Source: Aequorivita sp. UBA3180 (lineage in GTDB: Bacteria; Bacteroidota; Bacteroidia; Flavobacteriales; Flavobacteriaceae). Taken from it: 64,000 nt of DNA. The notes beneath the pieces are model-generated. The model was given only the letters and a program-made list of their open reading frames with translations, was not told where the DNA came from and searched no databases. Below are positions 17,702 to 25,230 of the stretch, piece after piece. The DNA lies in the NCBI GenBank assembly GCA_002364215.1, contig DEXQ01000003.1, positions 229,572 through 293,571 of the forward strand. Reading direction: 5' to 3'. Both the position numbers and the translations under genes were made by a program. How positions within the stretch are numbered: position 1 is the first letter of the stretch; each line of letters opens with the position of its first letter.

Positions 17702-17830
17702 CTATTTAGGTTTCTTATCCTTTGGTTTAGGGATGGAAACCTTTAAAACATCGTCAAGAGAAGTATTTATATGAAGTTTATCTTCATATTTACTATCTCT
17801 TTCTTTTTTGGTTTTTTTGTCTTTATTCAT
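17702..17830 (-). CDS. small lysine-rich protein, unknown
   Basis: 42 residues: starts MNKDKKTKKERDSKYEDKL, continues HINTSLDDVLKVSIPKPKDKK and ends PK. The first and last thirds are almost all charged. The centre has the pattern L-x-I-N-T-S-L-D-D-V-L-K, which I associate with short Bacteroidota proteins next to accessory genes. It is divergent from the unknown membrane protein at 17950 (119 bases between starts). An open frame with this composition bias and a normal ATG supports a real gene, but no function can be given. Confidence 0.5.
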   Translation of the reverse strand: MNKDKKTKKERDSKYEDKLHINTSLDDVLKVSIPKPKDKKPK

Positions 17831-17949
17831 AGTGTAAAGATAATTGAATTTTTAAAAATTAGGTTTTTGTTAAAAATTCACTAATTTAGCATCTCTCCCC
17901 TTTAGCTTTTTTAATCTATTTAAAAGGTATACTATAAATTTTTATTCAC

Positions 17950-18900
17950 ATGGCGGAAAAATTTGAAAAAGTTAGACTTTGGATTTATAATAATCTAGTT
18001 TGGATTCTACTTCTATTTTCAGTTTCGCTCCTTCTTCTTTCAAGATTAGATATTTTTATAGATGAAGCAAATCGATTGATTGAAAAATTAAGCTTTGCTG
18101 TAGCATCTTCTGGGGTATTTGCGGCAGTGCTAAAATCACTTCAATTTCAGGGCATTTTTAAAGAAGAAATTGAAAGCATTATATTAAGTGATAAATTTAT
18201 CAAAGAAAGAAAAGATAAAGAGAAACTATGGCGTTCAGTCTCAAGAGCAATTTATAAAAAAAAATATCCTAAAATAAGCAAAGAGTTAAATAACATTATT
18301 TTCAATGAGTATTTTCCTAGAAAAAGAAAATATTATTATGACGATTATCGGGCAACAATTACAATTAAAGAGTTAACGGATGAAGGCATTATAAAATTTG
18401 ATCAAACAATTTTTTATAAAGTTGTAATGCAGGCGGGTGAAACAGTTGCAGATATAGTTGGAGCCTACTCAGTTGATAAGCCAGATGAAGGGTCAAACTT
18501 TAAGATTATTAATGATAGGAAATATTTTAAAATTGATGGAGTAGATATATTGAAAGACTTAAAAAAAGATCAAGTAGAAACAGAGTTTGAAACTATAACA
18601 ACATACAAAACAACTGTAAAAGATAAGCCTATTTTTACTGTGGAAATGAAAGATTATAGAGAGTATAATATTTTTGAAGATAATGTTAAAATTCTTAGAA
18701 CAAGCGCAATAACTAACGAAATGAACGTTAGTGTAACATACCCAAGCAATATGCATGTACAGTTTTTTAATATAGGGGTAATTAAAGAATTTGAAAAAGT
18801 GCATATAGGACATAATAATTGCATTTCAAGATCTCACAAGGACGGGCTAATTCTTCCCAATCAAGGTTTTGGCATAAGTTTTGGATTTAAAAAAGTGTAA
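17950..18900 (+). CDS. unknown two-helix membrane protein
   Basis: 316 residues, not recognised. Two hydrophobic helices lie near the N-terminus: residues about 14-32 (NLVWILLLFSVSLLLLSRL) and about 46-62 (KLSFAVASSGVFAAVLKSL). A basic linker follows (FIKERKDKEKLWRSVSRAIYKKKYP), then a long soluble part rich in beta-type alternation that ends GFGISFGFKKV. The gene is markedly A/T-rich, as is the whole island. The layout, a short membrane anchor with a large cytosolic domain, is seen in accessory and defence-type proteins, but no motif proves this. Divergent from the 42-residue gene. Confidence 0.65.
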   Translation: MAEKFEKVRLWIYNNLVWILLLFSVSLLLLSRLDIFIDEANRLIEKLSFAVASSGVFAAVLKSLQFQGIFKEEIESIILSDKFIKERKDKEKLWRSVSRAIYKKKYPKISKELNNIIFNEYFPRKRKYYYDDYRATITIKELTDEGIIKFDQTIFYKVVMQAGETVADIVGAYSVDKPDEGSNFKIINDRKYFKIDGVDILKDLKKDQVETEFETITTYKTTVKDKPIFTVEMKDYREYNIFEDNVKILRTSAITNEMNVSVTYPSNMHVQFFNIGVIKEFEKVHIGHNNCISRSHKDGLILPNQGFGISFGFKKV

Positions 18901-18948
18901 TTTAACACGGTTTTTGTTGACTTATTATTATATTGGTACTTTAAAATA

Positions 18949-18956
18949 TATATTTG
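18949..18956 (+). promoter_or_regulatory. -7 box TATATTTG
   Basis: Exact TAnnTTTG match 34 bases before an ATG (18990) that opens a 13-codon frame (MEKRTLIMDTDYN). The frame runs into the presumed IS end at 19013, so this may be the 5' part of a host transcript cut by the insertion. Confidence 0.5.
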
Positions 18957-19052
18957 TCAGCAATTTAATTAACATAAAAACATCATACAATGGAAAAAAG
19001 AACCTTAATAATGGACACAGATTATAACTAGAATGTTTAATTAAATTAAATA

Positions 19053-19082
19053 AAAAACCCTCTAAAATTAGAGGGTTTTTTA
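19053..19082 (-). terminator. terminator after the transposase gene
   Basis: AAAAAACCCTCT and AGAGGGTTTTTT arms with a six-base loop. A/T runs on both sides make it work on either strand. It closes the transposase gene on the minus strand and any transcript from the promoter at 18949 on the plus strand. Confidence 0.8.
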
Positions 19083-19085
19083 TTT

Positions 19086-20021
19086 TCATTTTTCAATTAA
19101 TTTTTTATAACTCAAATAGCTCTCACTTTGAAAAAGGAAGTTTTCAAAACGCTCTTGTGAACTAAGATTACGGGTATTAAAACGCCCTGCGTACTCGTCT
19201 AAATAACGCTCCAAATGCTTATCACTTACTTGGTGGTAAATTCCGTGTAAACCACGCTTTAAAACACTCCAAAAGTTTTCAATAGTATTCGTATGAACAT
19301 TACCCACTACATATTGACGAGCAGAATGTACTACTGTTTCATGTGTATAGGTTAAATTCAAGTTGCGATAAATATGGCTTTCGTCTGTGTGGATTTCCGC
19401 ACCATGTTTTACGTGAACATCAATAATCGGCTGAATTTCATAGTTAACGGCTCTTGGAACGTGTCTTAATACAACCTTACCATCACGCTCGATAAGCCCT
19501 ACTACCATATTTTTAGGCTTGTAAGGTGTTCCATCATTGTTTAAGTGTGGGTAAACATCTGAACGTCTTTTACTGGTGTGCTTGTTTCCTTCTTTGCCAC
19601 CGATATAAGCCTCGTCAATTTCTACCATATTTTTTTCGCCCAACATTTGCGGTGCTTTTTCTTTCAGCATTTCACGGATACGGTGCAATACAAACCAAGC
19701 GGTTTTTTGAGTTATCCCTAAATCCAAAGCAAGTTGAACGCTACTAATACCTTTCTTGTGTGAAGTAGCTAAATAGATGGCACCGAACCAAATACGGAAA
19801 GATATTTTAGAGTTTTCAAAGATAGTACCAACTTTAACCGTGAATTTCTTATAACAGTCGCTATCGGAACATTTATAGCCTCTTGTGGTTTTGTAAGGGT
19901 TCAAGCTACCGCAATGAGGACAAGCAGGGTTGTTTCCCCAGCGAATCTGCTCGTAATATTCAATACAAGTTTTTTCGTCTTTAAAGTGATCTAAAAGCTG
20001 TGGTAGTGATTTGAAATTCAT
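19086..20021 (-). CDS. IS1595 family (ISXO2-like) transposase
   Basis: 311 residues. An N-terminal zinc ribbon (CPHCGSLNPYKTTRGYKC, then C) is followed by an HTH-like segment (GISSVQLALDLGITQKTAWF). The DDE catalytic core begins at VEIDEAYIGGKEGNKH, has a second acidic position in HTDESHIYRN, and ends around NTIENFWSVLKRGLHGIYH. The ISXO2 signature residues are present and the frame is intact, so the element may be active. A TATATTTG box on the minus strand at 20050-20057 lies just inside the presumed IS end. Confidence 0.95.
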   Translation of the reverse strand: MNFKSLPQLLDHFKDEKTCIEYYEQIRWGNNPACPHCGSLNPYKTTRGYKCSDSDCYKKFTVKVGTIFENSKISFRIWFGAIYLATSHKKGISSVQLALDLGITQKTAWFVLHRIREMLKEKAPQMLGEKNMVEIDEAYIGGKEGNKHTSKRRSDVYPHLNNDGTPYKPKNMVVGLIERDGKVVLRHVPRAVNYEIQPIIDVHVKHGAEIHTDESHIYRNLNLTYTHETVVHSARQYVVGNVHTNTIENFWSVLKRGLHGIYHQVSDKHLERYLDEYAGRFNTRNLSSQERFENFLFQSESYLSYKKLIEK

Positions 20022-20225
20022 AACTCCTATTATTAATAATTCGACACTTCAAATATACAAATTGTCCCAATAACTACCTAATAAAAAATAAAAAATTTTA
20101 TTCTTTATTTTTTTGTGTACGAAATAAACCATTGTAAAGCATTGCTTTTAAAGGGAATTTAAAAAACAAAACACAAGACACGCAAATATATTAAAATTTG
20201 TTTGGAAATTATAAAGAACTTTATT

Positions 20226-20233
20226 TATATTTG
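20226..20233 (+). promoter_or_regulatory. -7 box TATATTTG of the winged-helix gene
   Basis: Exact TAnnTTTG match 28 bases before the ATG at 20261. Confidence 0.65.
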
Positions 20234-20260
20234 TAAAGTCGAATTATAACAATTTTTAAT

Positions 20261-21034
20261 ATGAAACAGAGGAGTGCATCTTATCCGTCATACACAATTT
20301 TAGAATCTCTTGATTTTGCCGAAGGAATCTACAAGAATTACGGCAATAGCTATCGTGCCACAAGGGAGGAGATAGCAGAAGCATTAGGGTATTCCGCAAG
20401 TAGTCTTACTCAAAAAGTAAGTGCCGCAGTACAATACGGGCTACTAGATTTAAAATCTAAAGAAGGCTATCGAGTAACCGATCTTTTTGTAAAATGCTTT
20501 CGCCCTATTAGTGATGAAGCAAAGCAAGAGGGTATTATAGAATGTTTTAAAAGCCCTCAGCTTTATAGCGACCTTATAGAGGTGTTTGAAAATAATATTT
20601 TACCCCCCTCAAAACCTTTAGCAAACATTTTGTTGCAAAAACATAGCATTGCAGAAAAAGCATGTGATAAGGCGGCTGAAATATTTGAAACTAATGCCGT
20701 AGATGTAGGTGCGATTGGGGACGATAGAGTTTTAAGATTAAAAATAAAAAATACAAATGTAGTTGAGGAAGAAGTTGATGTTGAGCAAGAGGAAGAACAG
20801 GATATAATTATTGAAGAAAGTCATAAGCCTACTATTTACAAAAACTCTAACAACAATCATCAGAATAAAAGAATAAATGAAGATGATAGGAGCTTTAATG
20901 AAAACAGTCCTATTCCTCATAACATTCCTTTAAAGAATAAACTTCCAGCTCAACTATTGTTGCCAAGTGACGTAAGTAGTGCTGATTTTGACTTTATTAT
21001 ATCTTATATAGGTTTGATAAGAAATCAATATTAA
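20261..21034 (+). CDS. winged-helix DNA-binding protein, unknown
   Basis: 257 residues. Residues about 10-75 form a winged helix (SYRATREEIAEALGYSAS, then LTQKVSAAVQYGLLDLK and a GYRVTDL wing). Residues about 78-155 are helical (SPQLYSDLIEVFENNILP, then KACDKAAEIFETNAVDVGAI), as in DUF5343-like proteins where this block follows the winged helix. A low-complexity acidic and asparagine-rich linker (about 165-225) leads to a C-terminal motif PAQLLLPSDVSSADFDFII. I infer a regulator; its target is unknown. It lies between the IS and the RNA-rich intergenic region. Confidence 0.65.
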   Translation: MKQRSASYPSYTILESLDFAEGIYKNYGNSYRATREEIAEALGYSASSLTQKVSAAVQYGLLDLKSKEGYRVTDLFVKCFRPISDEAKQEGIIECFKSPQLYSDLIEVFENNILPPSKPLANILLQKHSIAEKACDKAAEIFETNAVDVGAIGDDRVLRLKIKNTNVVEEEVDVEQEEEQDIIIEESHKPTIYKNSNNNHQNKRINEDDRSFNENSPIPHNIPLKNKLPAQLLLPSDVSSADFDFIISYIGLIRNQY

Positions 21035-21035
21035 T

Positions 21036-21098
21036 AAAAAAGCTCCTCGAAAGGAGCTTTATGTTTGTCGAATATAACAATCGGAGTGCGATTGGTAA
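21036..21098 (-). ncRNA. candidate small RNA, about 60 nt
   Basis: Inferred from three signals on the minus strand: a promoter (TTTG, 20 bases, TATATTTG), a 6-bp hairpin CAATCG-gagtg-CGATTG in plus-strand terms at 21078-21094, and a terminator AAAGCTCCT/AGGAGCTTT followed by a T-run ending near 21036. No open frame of note lies inside. Length and ends are predictions. Confidence 0.5.
21039..21060. terminator. bidirectional terminator with CGAA loop
   Basis: AAAGCTCCT (21039-21047), CGAA, AGGAGCTTT (21052-21060). On the minus strand it is followed by six T's, so termination is stronger for the leftward RNA than for the winged-helix gene that ends at 21034. Confidence 0.75.
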
Positions 21099-21104
21099 GT
21101 CCAG

Positions 21105-21136
21105 CAAATATAATGCTTTTAGACTGTATAACCAAA
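21105..21136 (-). promoter_or_regulatory. promoter of the leftward small RNA
   Basis: Minus-strand TTTG (plus CAAA at 21133-21136), 20 bases, then TATATTTG (plus CAAATATA at 21105-21112). Both boxes match the Bacteroidota consensus, with no coding frame downstream. Confidence 0.6.
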
Positions 21137-21160
21137 AAATGAGTGTGTTAATATTATGCT

Positions 21161-21168
21161 TAAATTTG
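21161..21168 (+). promoter_or_regulatory. -7 box TAAATTTG of the structured RNA
   Basis: TAAATTTG fits TAnnTTTG. No clear -33 TTTG is seen upstream. The predicted start near 21175 coincides with the first hairpin of the RNA. Confidence 0.55.
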
Positions 21169-21174
21169 TAAAAA

Positions 21175-21451
21175 ATAAAAGCCCCCAAGTGGGAGCTTAA
21201 AAATATAAGGGAAAAACTGTCGATGACTTACTGTGGAACTTATTAGCTTCCAAAACTAATAAGGTGTAAAGTTTGAAACAGCGAAGGAGCTTCCAAAACT
21301 CCTTCTCCCAAAATTTCAAGTGGTAATCGAAAGACCGTTAAACATATAACGGTTGCAAGTTAAATTAGGCTTTCTCTCATAAGGAAATGACCTAAACAAA
21401 CCAAAGATTACTAATAAAAGGGAGTTGTTCTTAGCGGGACGCTCCCTTTTT
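21175..21451 (+). ncRNA. candidate structured RNA, about 275 nt, unknown class
   Basis: Helices visible by eye, in order. A hairpin AAGC-C-CCC/GGG-A-GCTT lies near 21179-21198. CTTATTAG/CTAATAAG (21239-21263) and GAAGGAG/CTCCTTC (21283-21305) carry the identical 9-base loop CTTCCAAAA. GTAATC (near 21323) pairs with GATTAC (near 21406) and encloses ACCGTTA/TAACGGT and a composite arm TTAGG-TTTC/GAAA-CCTAA. A final AAAAGGGAG/CTCCCTTTTT acts as terminator (21417-21451). A promoter box precedes it and no frame of length crosses it. It does not match tmRNA, RNase P, SRP or tRNA features I know. Class and function are unknown. Confidence 0.6.
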
Positions 21452-21697
21452 CATTTTACAAAACTACGTCATATTGTCGTAAAAACCGATGTTTTCATTG
21501 CAAATCTTCCTTGTCAATCATTAAATACTTGATTTTTTTACTGGATGCGGTGGTTTTCCCTTGAGTTTTTTTCTTGTCCCCTAATGTATATAAGTGCCGG
21601 ATATGGTTTTGTAAATCAATAGTTTACAAATAATGGTTCTTGATTTAAATTTTCGTACTTTCAACTATTGAAGAGTAATTTTTAACAAATTTGACTT

Positions 21698-22279
21698 ATG
21701 AACAGCAACAGATTGGAAGCATTTAGCGATGGTGTGCTAGCCATAATAATTACCATTATGGTATTGGAGCTGAAAGTGCCCCACGGAACTGAATGGAATG
21801 ATTTGGCACCATTGCTGCCAGTGTTTTTAAGTTACATTCTAAGTTTTATTTATATCGGAATTTATTGGAACAACCATCACCACATGATGCATGCGGTTGA
21901 AAAAGTGAGCGGCGGAATTCTTTGGGCAAACTTACATCTGTTGTTTTGGCTTTCGTTAATTCCTTTTGTTACCGGCTGGATGGGAGAAAACCATTTTTCT
22001 GAACTACCCGTGGCATTATATGGGGCAGTACTTTTAATGGCAGCTGTGGCCTATTTTATTCTTCAGAATAGAATATTGTCTGTACAAGGAAAAGATTCAC
22101 TTTTGGCTAAAGCTTTGGGAAAAGATTTAAAAGGAAAAGCATCACCAATAATTTACATAATAGCAATCATAGTTTCCTTTTACAGCACTTGGATTGCGGG
22201 AGCGCTATACATTTTAGTTGCGCTTATGTGGTTAATTCCCGATAAGCGGATTGAGATAATTTTTAAGGAAAAGAAATAG
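21698..22279 (+). CDS. TMEM175/DUF1211 family potassium channel-like protein
   Basis: 193-residue membrane protein with about six helices. The filter-region signature RLEAFSDGVLAIIITIMVLEL (R-x3-FSD) is at residues 5-25. A histidine-rich turn (WNNHHHMMH) follows helix 2-3, as in bacterial TMEM175 proteins, which conduct potassium. The sequence has one repeat, as usual in bacteria, so a tetramer is expected. It abuts the convergent CBS gene (stop to stop, no gap). Confidence 0.88.
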   Translation: MNSNRLEAFSDGVLAIIITIMVLELKVPHGTEWNDLAPLLPVFLSYILSFIYIGIYWNNHHHMMHAVEKVSGGILWANLHLLFWLSLIPFVTGWMGENHFSELPVALYGAVLLMAAVAYFILQNRILSVQGKDSLLAKALGKDLKGKASPIIYIIAIIVSFYSTWIAGALYILVALMWLIPDKRIEIIFKEKK

Positions 22280-22741
22280 TTACCAGGTTTGGCCTTTTAA
22301 TTTCATTGCAGCCGTTAGTACATCGCGTTGGCTAATCTGTCCCACCAATTTTCCGTTTTCAATAATCGGGAAGCGCCTGTGTTTTGACTCCAAAAACTTA
22401 TTGGCAGCATCTAGTACGTTCATTTCGCCATCAATGGTATCAACATTTGTAATCATGTGTTGTTCCACTTTCACATCTTCCATGGGGTGGTTGTGGTAGC
22501 GGCAGTCACTAAGCTGTTTCATACAGTCACCTTCGGAAATAATGCCCACCAATTCATTTTTATCATTTACAACGGGGCCTCCGGAGATTTTTTTCTTTAG
22601 AAGAATTTCAATTACCTCAAGCACCGATTGCTCAGGTTTAAAAGTAGTGAGGTTGCGCGTCATATAGTCTGAAACCTTTATTTTTTCCGAAGAACCTTTT
22701 TGGGGCTTGGCCCGTCTGCCCATAAAACTTTTAATTCCCAT
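22280..22741 (-). CDS. CBS-domain pair protein
   Basis: 153 residues made of two CBS domains (VSDYMTRNLTTFKPEQSVLEV, first; VEQHMITNVDTIDGEMNVLDA, second), each ending in a sheet such as GPVVNDKNELVGIISEGD and FPIIENGKLVGQISQRDVL. CBS pairs bind adenine nucleotides and regulate a partner. No enzyme domain is attached, and the partner cannot be read from the neighbours. The first 20 residues are a basic tail. Confidence 0.9.
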   Translation of the reverse strand: MGIKSFMGRRAKPQKGSSEKIKVSDYMTRNLTTFKPEQSVLEVIEILLKKKISGGPVVNDKNELVGIISEGDCMKQLSDCRYHNHPMEDVKVEQHMITNVDTIDGEMNVLDAANKFLESKHRRFPIIENGKLVGQISQRDVLTAAMKLKGQTW

Positions 22742-22863
22742 AGTATCAAATTTTTGCGAACTTCTAAGATAAACAATTTTATCAAACCGCAGAAATGTAT
22801 CGATAACGATAAAAAATTCCTTTAGATTAAAATCGTATTTTTAACCACCTAAACTTCCCAACC

Positions 22864-25230
22864 ATGAAAAAATTCGGTGCCATTCTTTCGCTTCTGCTAA
22901 TAGTTGCAATGGTCTTTTATTCCTTTTATGGATTGGCACCGCAATACTCTGGAGATGAAACTGCTCCAGCTACTGAATTTTCAGTAGATAGGGCGTTGCA
23001 GCCTTTAAGCGAAATTTCAAAAAAACCACATTATTTAGGATCCGATGGACATGCAGAAGTACGGAGGGCCTTAATTTCGGAATTGGGGAAATTGGGTCTG
23101 GAAGCCCACATTCAAAAGGGATTTAGCTTAAATCCGGAATCGAAAACGCTGGATAAACCTATAAATATTCTTGCCCGAATAAAAGGCTCAGAAGATGGGA
23201 AAGCGCTTTTATTACTTTCACATTACGATAGTGCACTCGTTCCCTCCTTCGGTGCCAGCGATGCCGGAAGCGGGGTGGTTACTATTCTGGAAAGCGTGCG
23301 CGCTTATTTGGCTTCACGGGCGCAGCCTAAAAACGACATCATCATTCTTTTTTCCGATGCGGAGGAAATTGGACTGGATGGTGCAAAACTTTTTGTGAAT
23401 GAACATCCTTGGGCAAAAAACGTGGGTTTGGTTCTCAACTTTGAAGCCCGCGGCAGCAGCGGCCCCAGTAATATGATTTTGGAAACCAACGGCGGAAACT
23501 CAAAATTGGTTAAGGAATTTATAGCGGCCAATCCAGATTTTCCGGTTGCTTCCTCATTGATGTACAGCGTTTATAAAATGCTTCCGAACGATACAGATTC
23601 CACTGTTTTTAGGGAAGACGGAGATATACCCAGTTTTTTCTTCGCCTTTATTGACAGCCATTTTAATTATCACACTGCAAACGACACATTTTATAATCTA
23701 AGCCGAAATAGCCTAGCCCATCAAGGCAGCTATTTGCTTCCATTACTGCAATATTTTGCAAACACTGATCTTTCAAAATTGAAAGCTGAGACGGACGATG
23801 TTTATGTAAATCTTCCGTTAATAAAAATGGTAAGTTATCCCTTTTCATGGATTTTACCGATGCTTATTTTAGTTACTTTACTATTTCTCTTCCTAATTTT
23901 TTACGGACTCCACAAAAGAAAATTGAGCGGAAAAGTGATGGCGAAGGGTTTCGTTCCTTTTTTGCTTTCCTTGAATCTATGTGGAATTATGGGCTTCTTT
24001 GGATGGAAATTGATGTTGGTGCTCTATCCGCAGTATCTCGAAATCCAGCAAGGTTTCACCTATAATGGACATTGGTATATTGCTTTTTTCGTTTTTCTCT
24101 CGTTGGCAATTACGTTTGCGATTTATAATAAATTCACCAATAAATTCAATGAACCTTCATATTATGTTGCGCCATTGCTGTTTTGGCTTTTAATAAATCT
24201 AGCTGTTTTTATAGTCCTAAAAGGAGCCGCTTTTTTTATAATCCCAGTATTTTTTGGGTTGGTATCGTTTTTTGTGATGCTGCGGCAGGAAAGACCTAGT
24301 CTTTTGGCAATGGTATTTTTGGCGGCGCCCGCCTTGTTTATATTTGCGCCCCTCATTCAGTTTTTCCCAGTTGGGTTGGGGCTTAAAATGCTGGTAATAA
24401 GCTGCGTTTTCACTGTTCTGCTTTTTGCATTGCTCTGGCCTGTTTTTGGATATTATAAATTGAAAGGTTTACTTTCGGTTGTATGTATACTGTTCGCGAC
24501 ATTCTTCTTCATAAAGGCACATTTTAAAAGTGATTTTTCAGCAGAGCGAAAAAAACCGAATAGCCTTATTTATTATAAAGATGCAGATATTGACAAGACC
24601 TATTGGCTTACCTATGACAAAGAAATTGACGCATGGACACAACAATATTTGGGTGAAAGGCCTGAAGATGCGTCCAAGATTTTGGGGGAAGCATCCTATA
24701 ATAAATACGGAACCGATTTTAGCTTTGCGAAGGAAGCTCCGCTAAAAACCATTCCCGATTTTGAAGTGATTTTGGAGGCAGATACGCTGGTTGAAAATCT
24801 TCGGGATGTGAAGTTTACCATCGTTCCAAAACGAAAGGTGAACAAAATTGATTTATATGCCGAAAACGCCACATTTCAATCTTTGACTTTCAACGGAAAG
24901 GAAATGCCCGCTTCCAGTATTTCAAAAAACTATCGGGGAACAAAAAATAGTGCGCTTATTAATTATTACGTTTCCGAAAATGATTCCCTGAAAGTTCATT
25001 TTTCAGCGACAAAGGGAACTCCAGTAACCTTTAAGGTGATGGAATATTCCTTTGATTTGATGGGAGATGATCAATTTAATATATCAAAACGACCCGATTA
25101 CACTATGCCGAAACCCTTTGTAATCACCGATGCCGTTGCGGTAAAGCGGACTTTTTCAGTAGATTCCTTAAGAGTGAAAGTTATTGATACATTTCAGACT
25201 AATCTACAAAATAGGTTGATGTATGAATAA
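22864..25230 (+). CDS. M28 family metallopeptidase with membrane domain
   Basis: 788 residues. An N-terminal membrane anchor (MKKFGAILSLLLIVAMVFYSF) precedes an exo-peptidase domain of the M28 family. Zinc ligands are visible as HYDS near residue 119, SDAGSG near 133, DAEE near 165 and FEARGSSG near 193, with a histidine in FIDSHFNYHTANDTF. Then come about eight transmembrane helices (residues 325-560) and a C-terminal periplasmic domain. This layout matches large M28 peptidases of the Fxna type. The substrate is unknown. Its end overlaps the next gene by 8 bases. Confidence 0.9.
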   Translation: MKKFGAILSLLLIVAMVFYSFYGLAPQYSGDETAPATEFSVDRALQPLSEISKKPHYLGSDGHAEVRRALISELGKLGLEAHIQKGFSLNPESKTLDKPINILARIKGSEDGKALLLLSHYDSALVPSFGASDAGSGVVTILESVRAYLASRAQPKNDIIILFSDAEEIGLDGAKLFVNEHPWAKNVGLVLNFEARGSSGPSNMILETNGGNSKLVKEFIAANPDFPVASSLMYSVYKMLPNDTDSTVFREDGDIPSFFFAFIDSHFNYHTANDTFYNLSRNSLAHQGSYLLPLLQYFANTDLSKLKAETDDVYVNLPLIKMVSYPFSWILPMLILVTLLFLFLIFYGLHKRKLSGKVMAKGFVPFLLSLNLCGIMGFFGWKLMLVLYPQYLEIQQGFTYNGHWYIAFFVFLSLAITFAIYNKFTNKFNEPSYYVAPLLFWLLINLAVFIVLKGAAFFIIPVFFGLVSFFVMLRQERPSLLAMVFLAAPALFIFAPLIQFFPVGLGLKMLVISCVFTVLLFALLWPVFGYYKLKGLLSVVCILFATFFFIKAHFKSDFSAERKKPNSLIYYKDADIDKTYWLTYDKEIDAWTQQYLGERPEDASKILGEASYNKYGTDFSFAKEAPLKTIPDFEVILEADTLVENLRDVKFTIVPKRKVNKIDLYAENATFQSLTFNGKEMPASSISKNYRGTKNSALINYYVSENDSLKVHFSATKGTPVTFKVMEYSFDLMGDDQFNISKRPDYTMPKPFVITDAVAVKRTFSVDSLRVKVIDTFQTNLQNRLMYE

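Larger units (their letters stand above)
19013..20067 (-). mobile_element. IS1595-family insertion sequence
   Basis: About 1.05 kb around one transposase gene. Candidate ends are GGACA at 19013-19017 and its complement TGTCC at 20063-20067, with partial similarity continuing inward (TATA at matching distance). The ends and the target-site duplication are not resolved: the 8 bases outside each end do not match well. The transposase is full length. Confidence 0.6.

Noticed and set aside
19013..20067. A clear 8-bp target-site duplication for the IS
   Set aside because: The bases next to the presumed ends (TTAATAAT and CAATAACT) are only loosely alike, so no duplication is claimed.
20997..21188. 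A 63-codon frame on the minus strand near the small RNA
   Set aside because: Low-complexity A/T-rich reading with no family match; it runs through the promoter and terminator of the predicted RNA.
21175..21451. The structured RNA as tmRNA, RNase P RNA or a CRISPR array
   Set aside because: No tRNA-like end, no P4-type consensus, and the only repeats are two hairpin loops with different flanks, not evenly spaced repeats.
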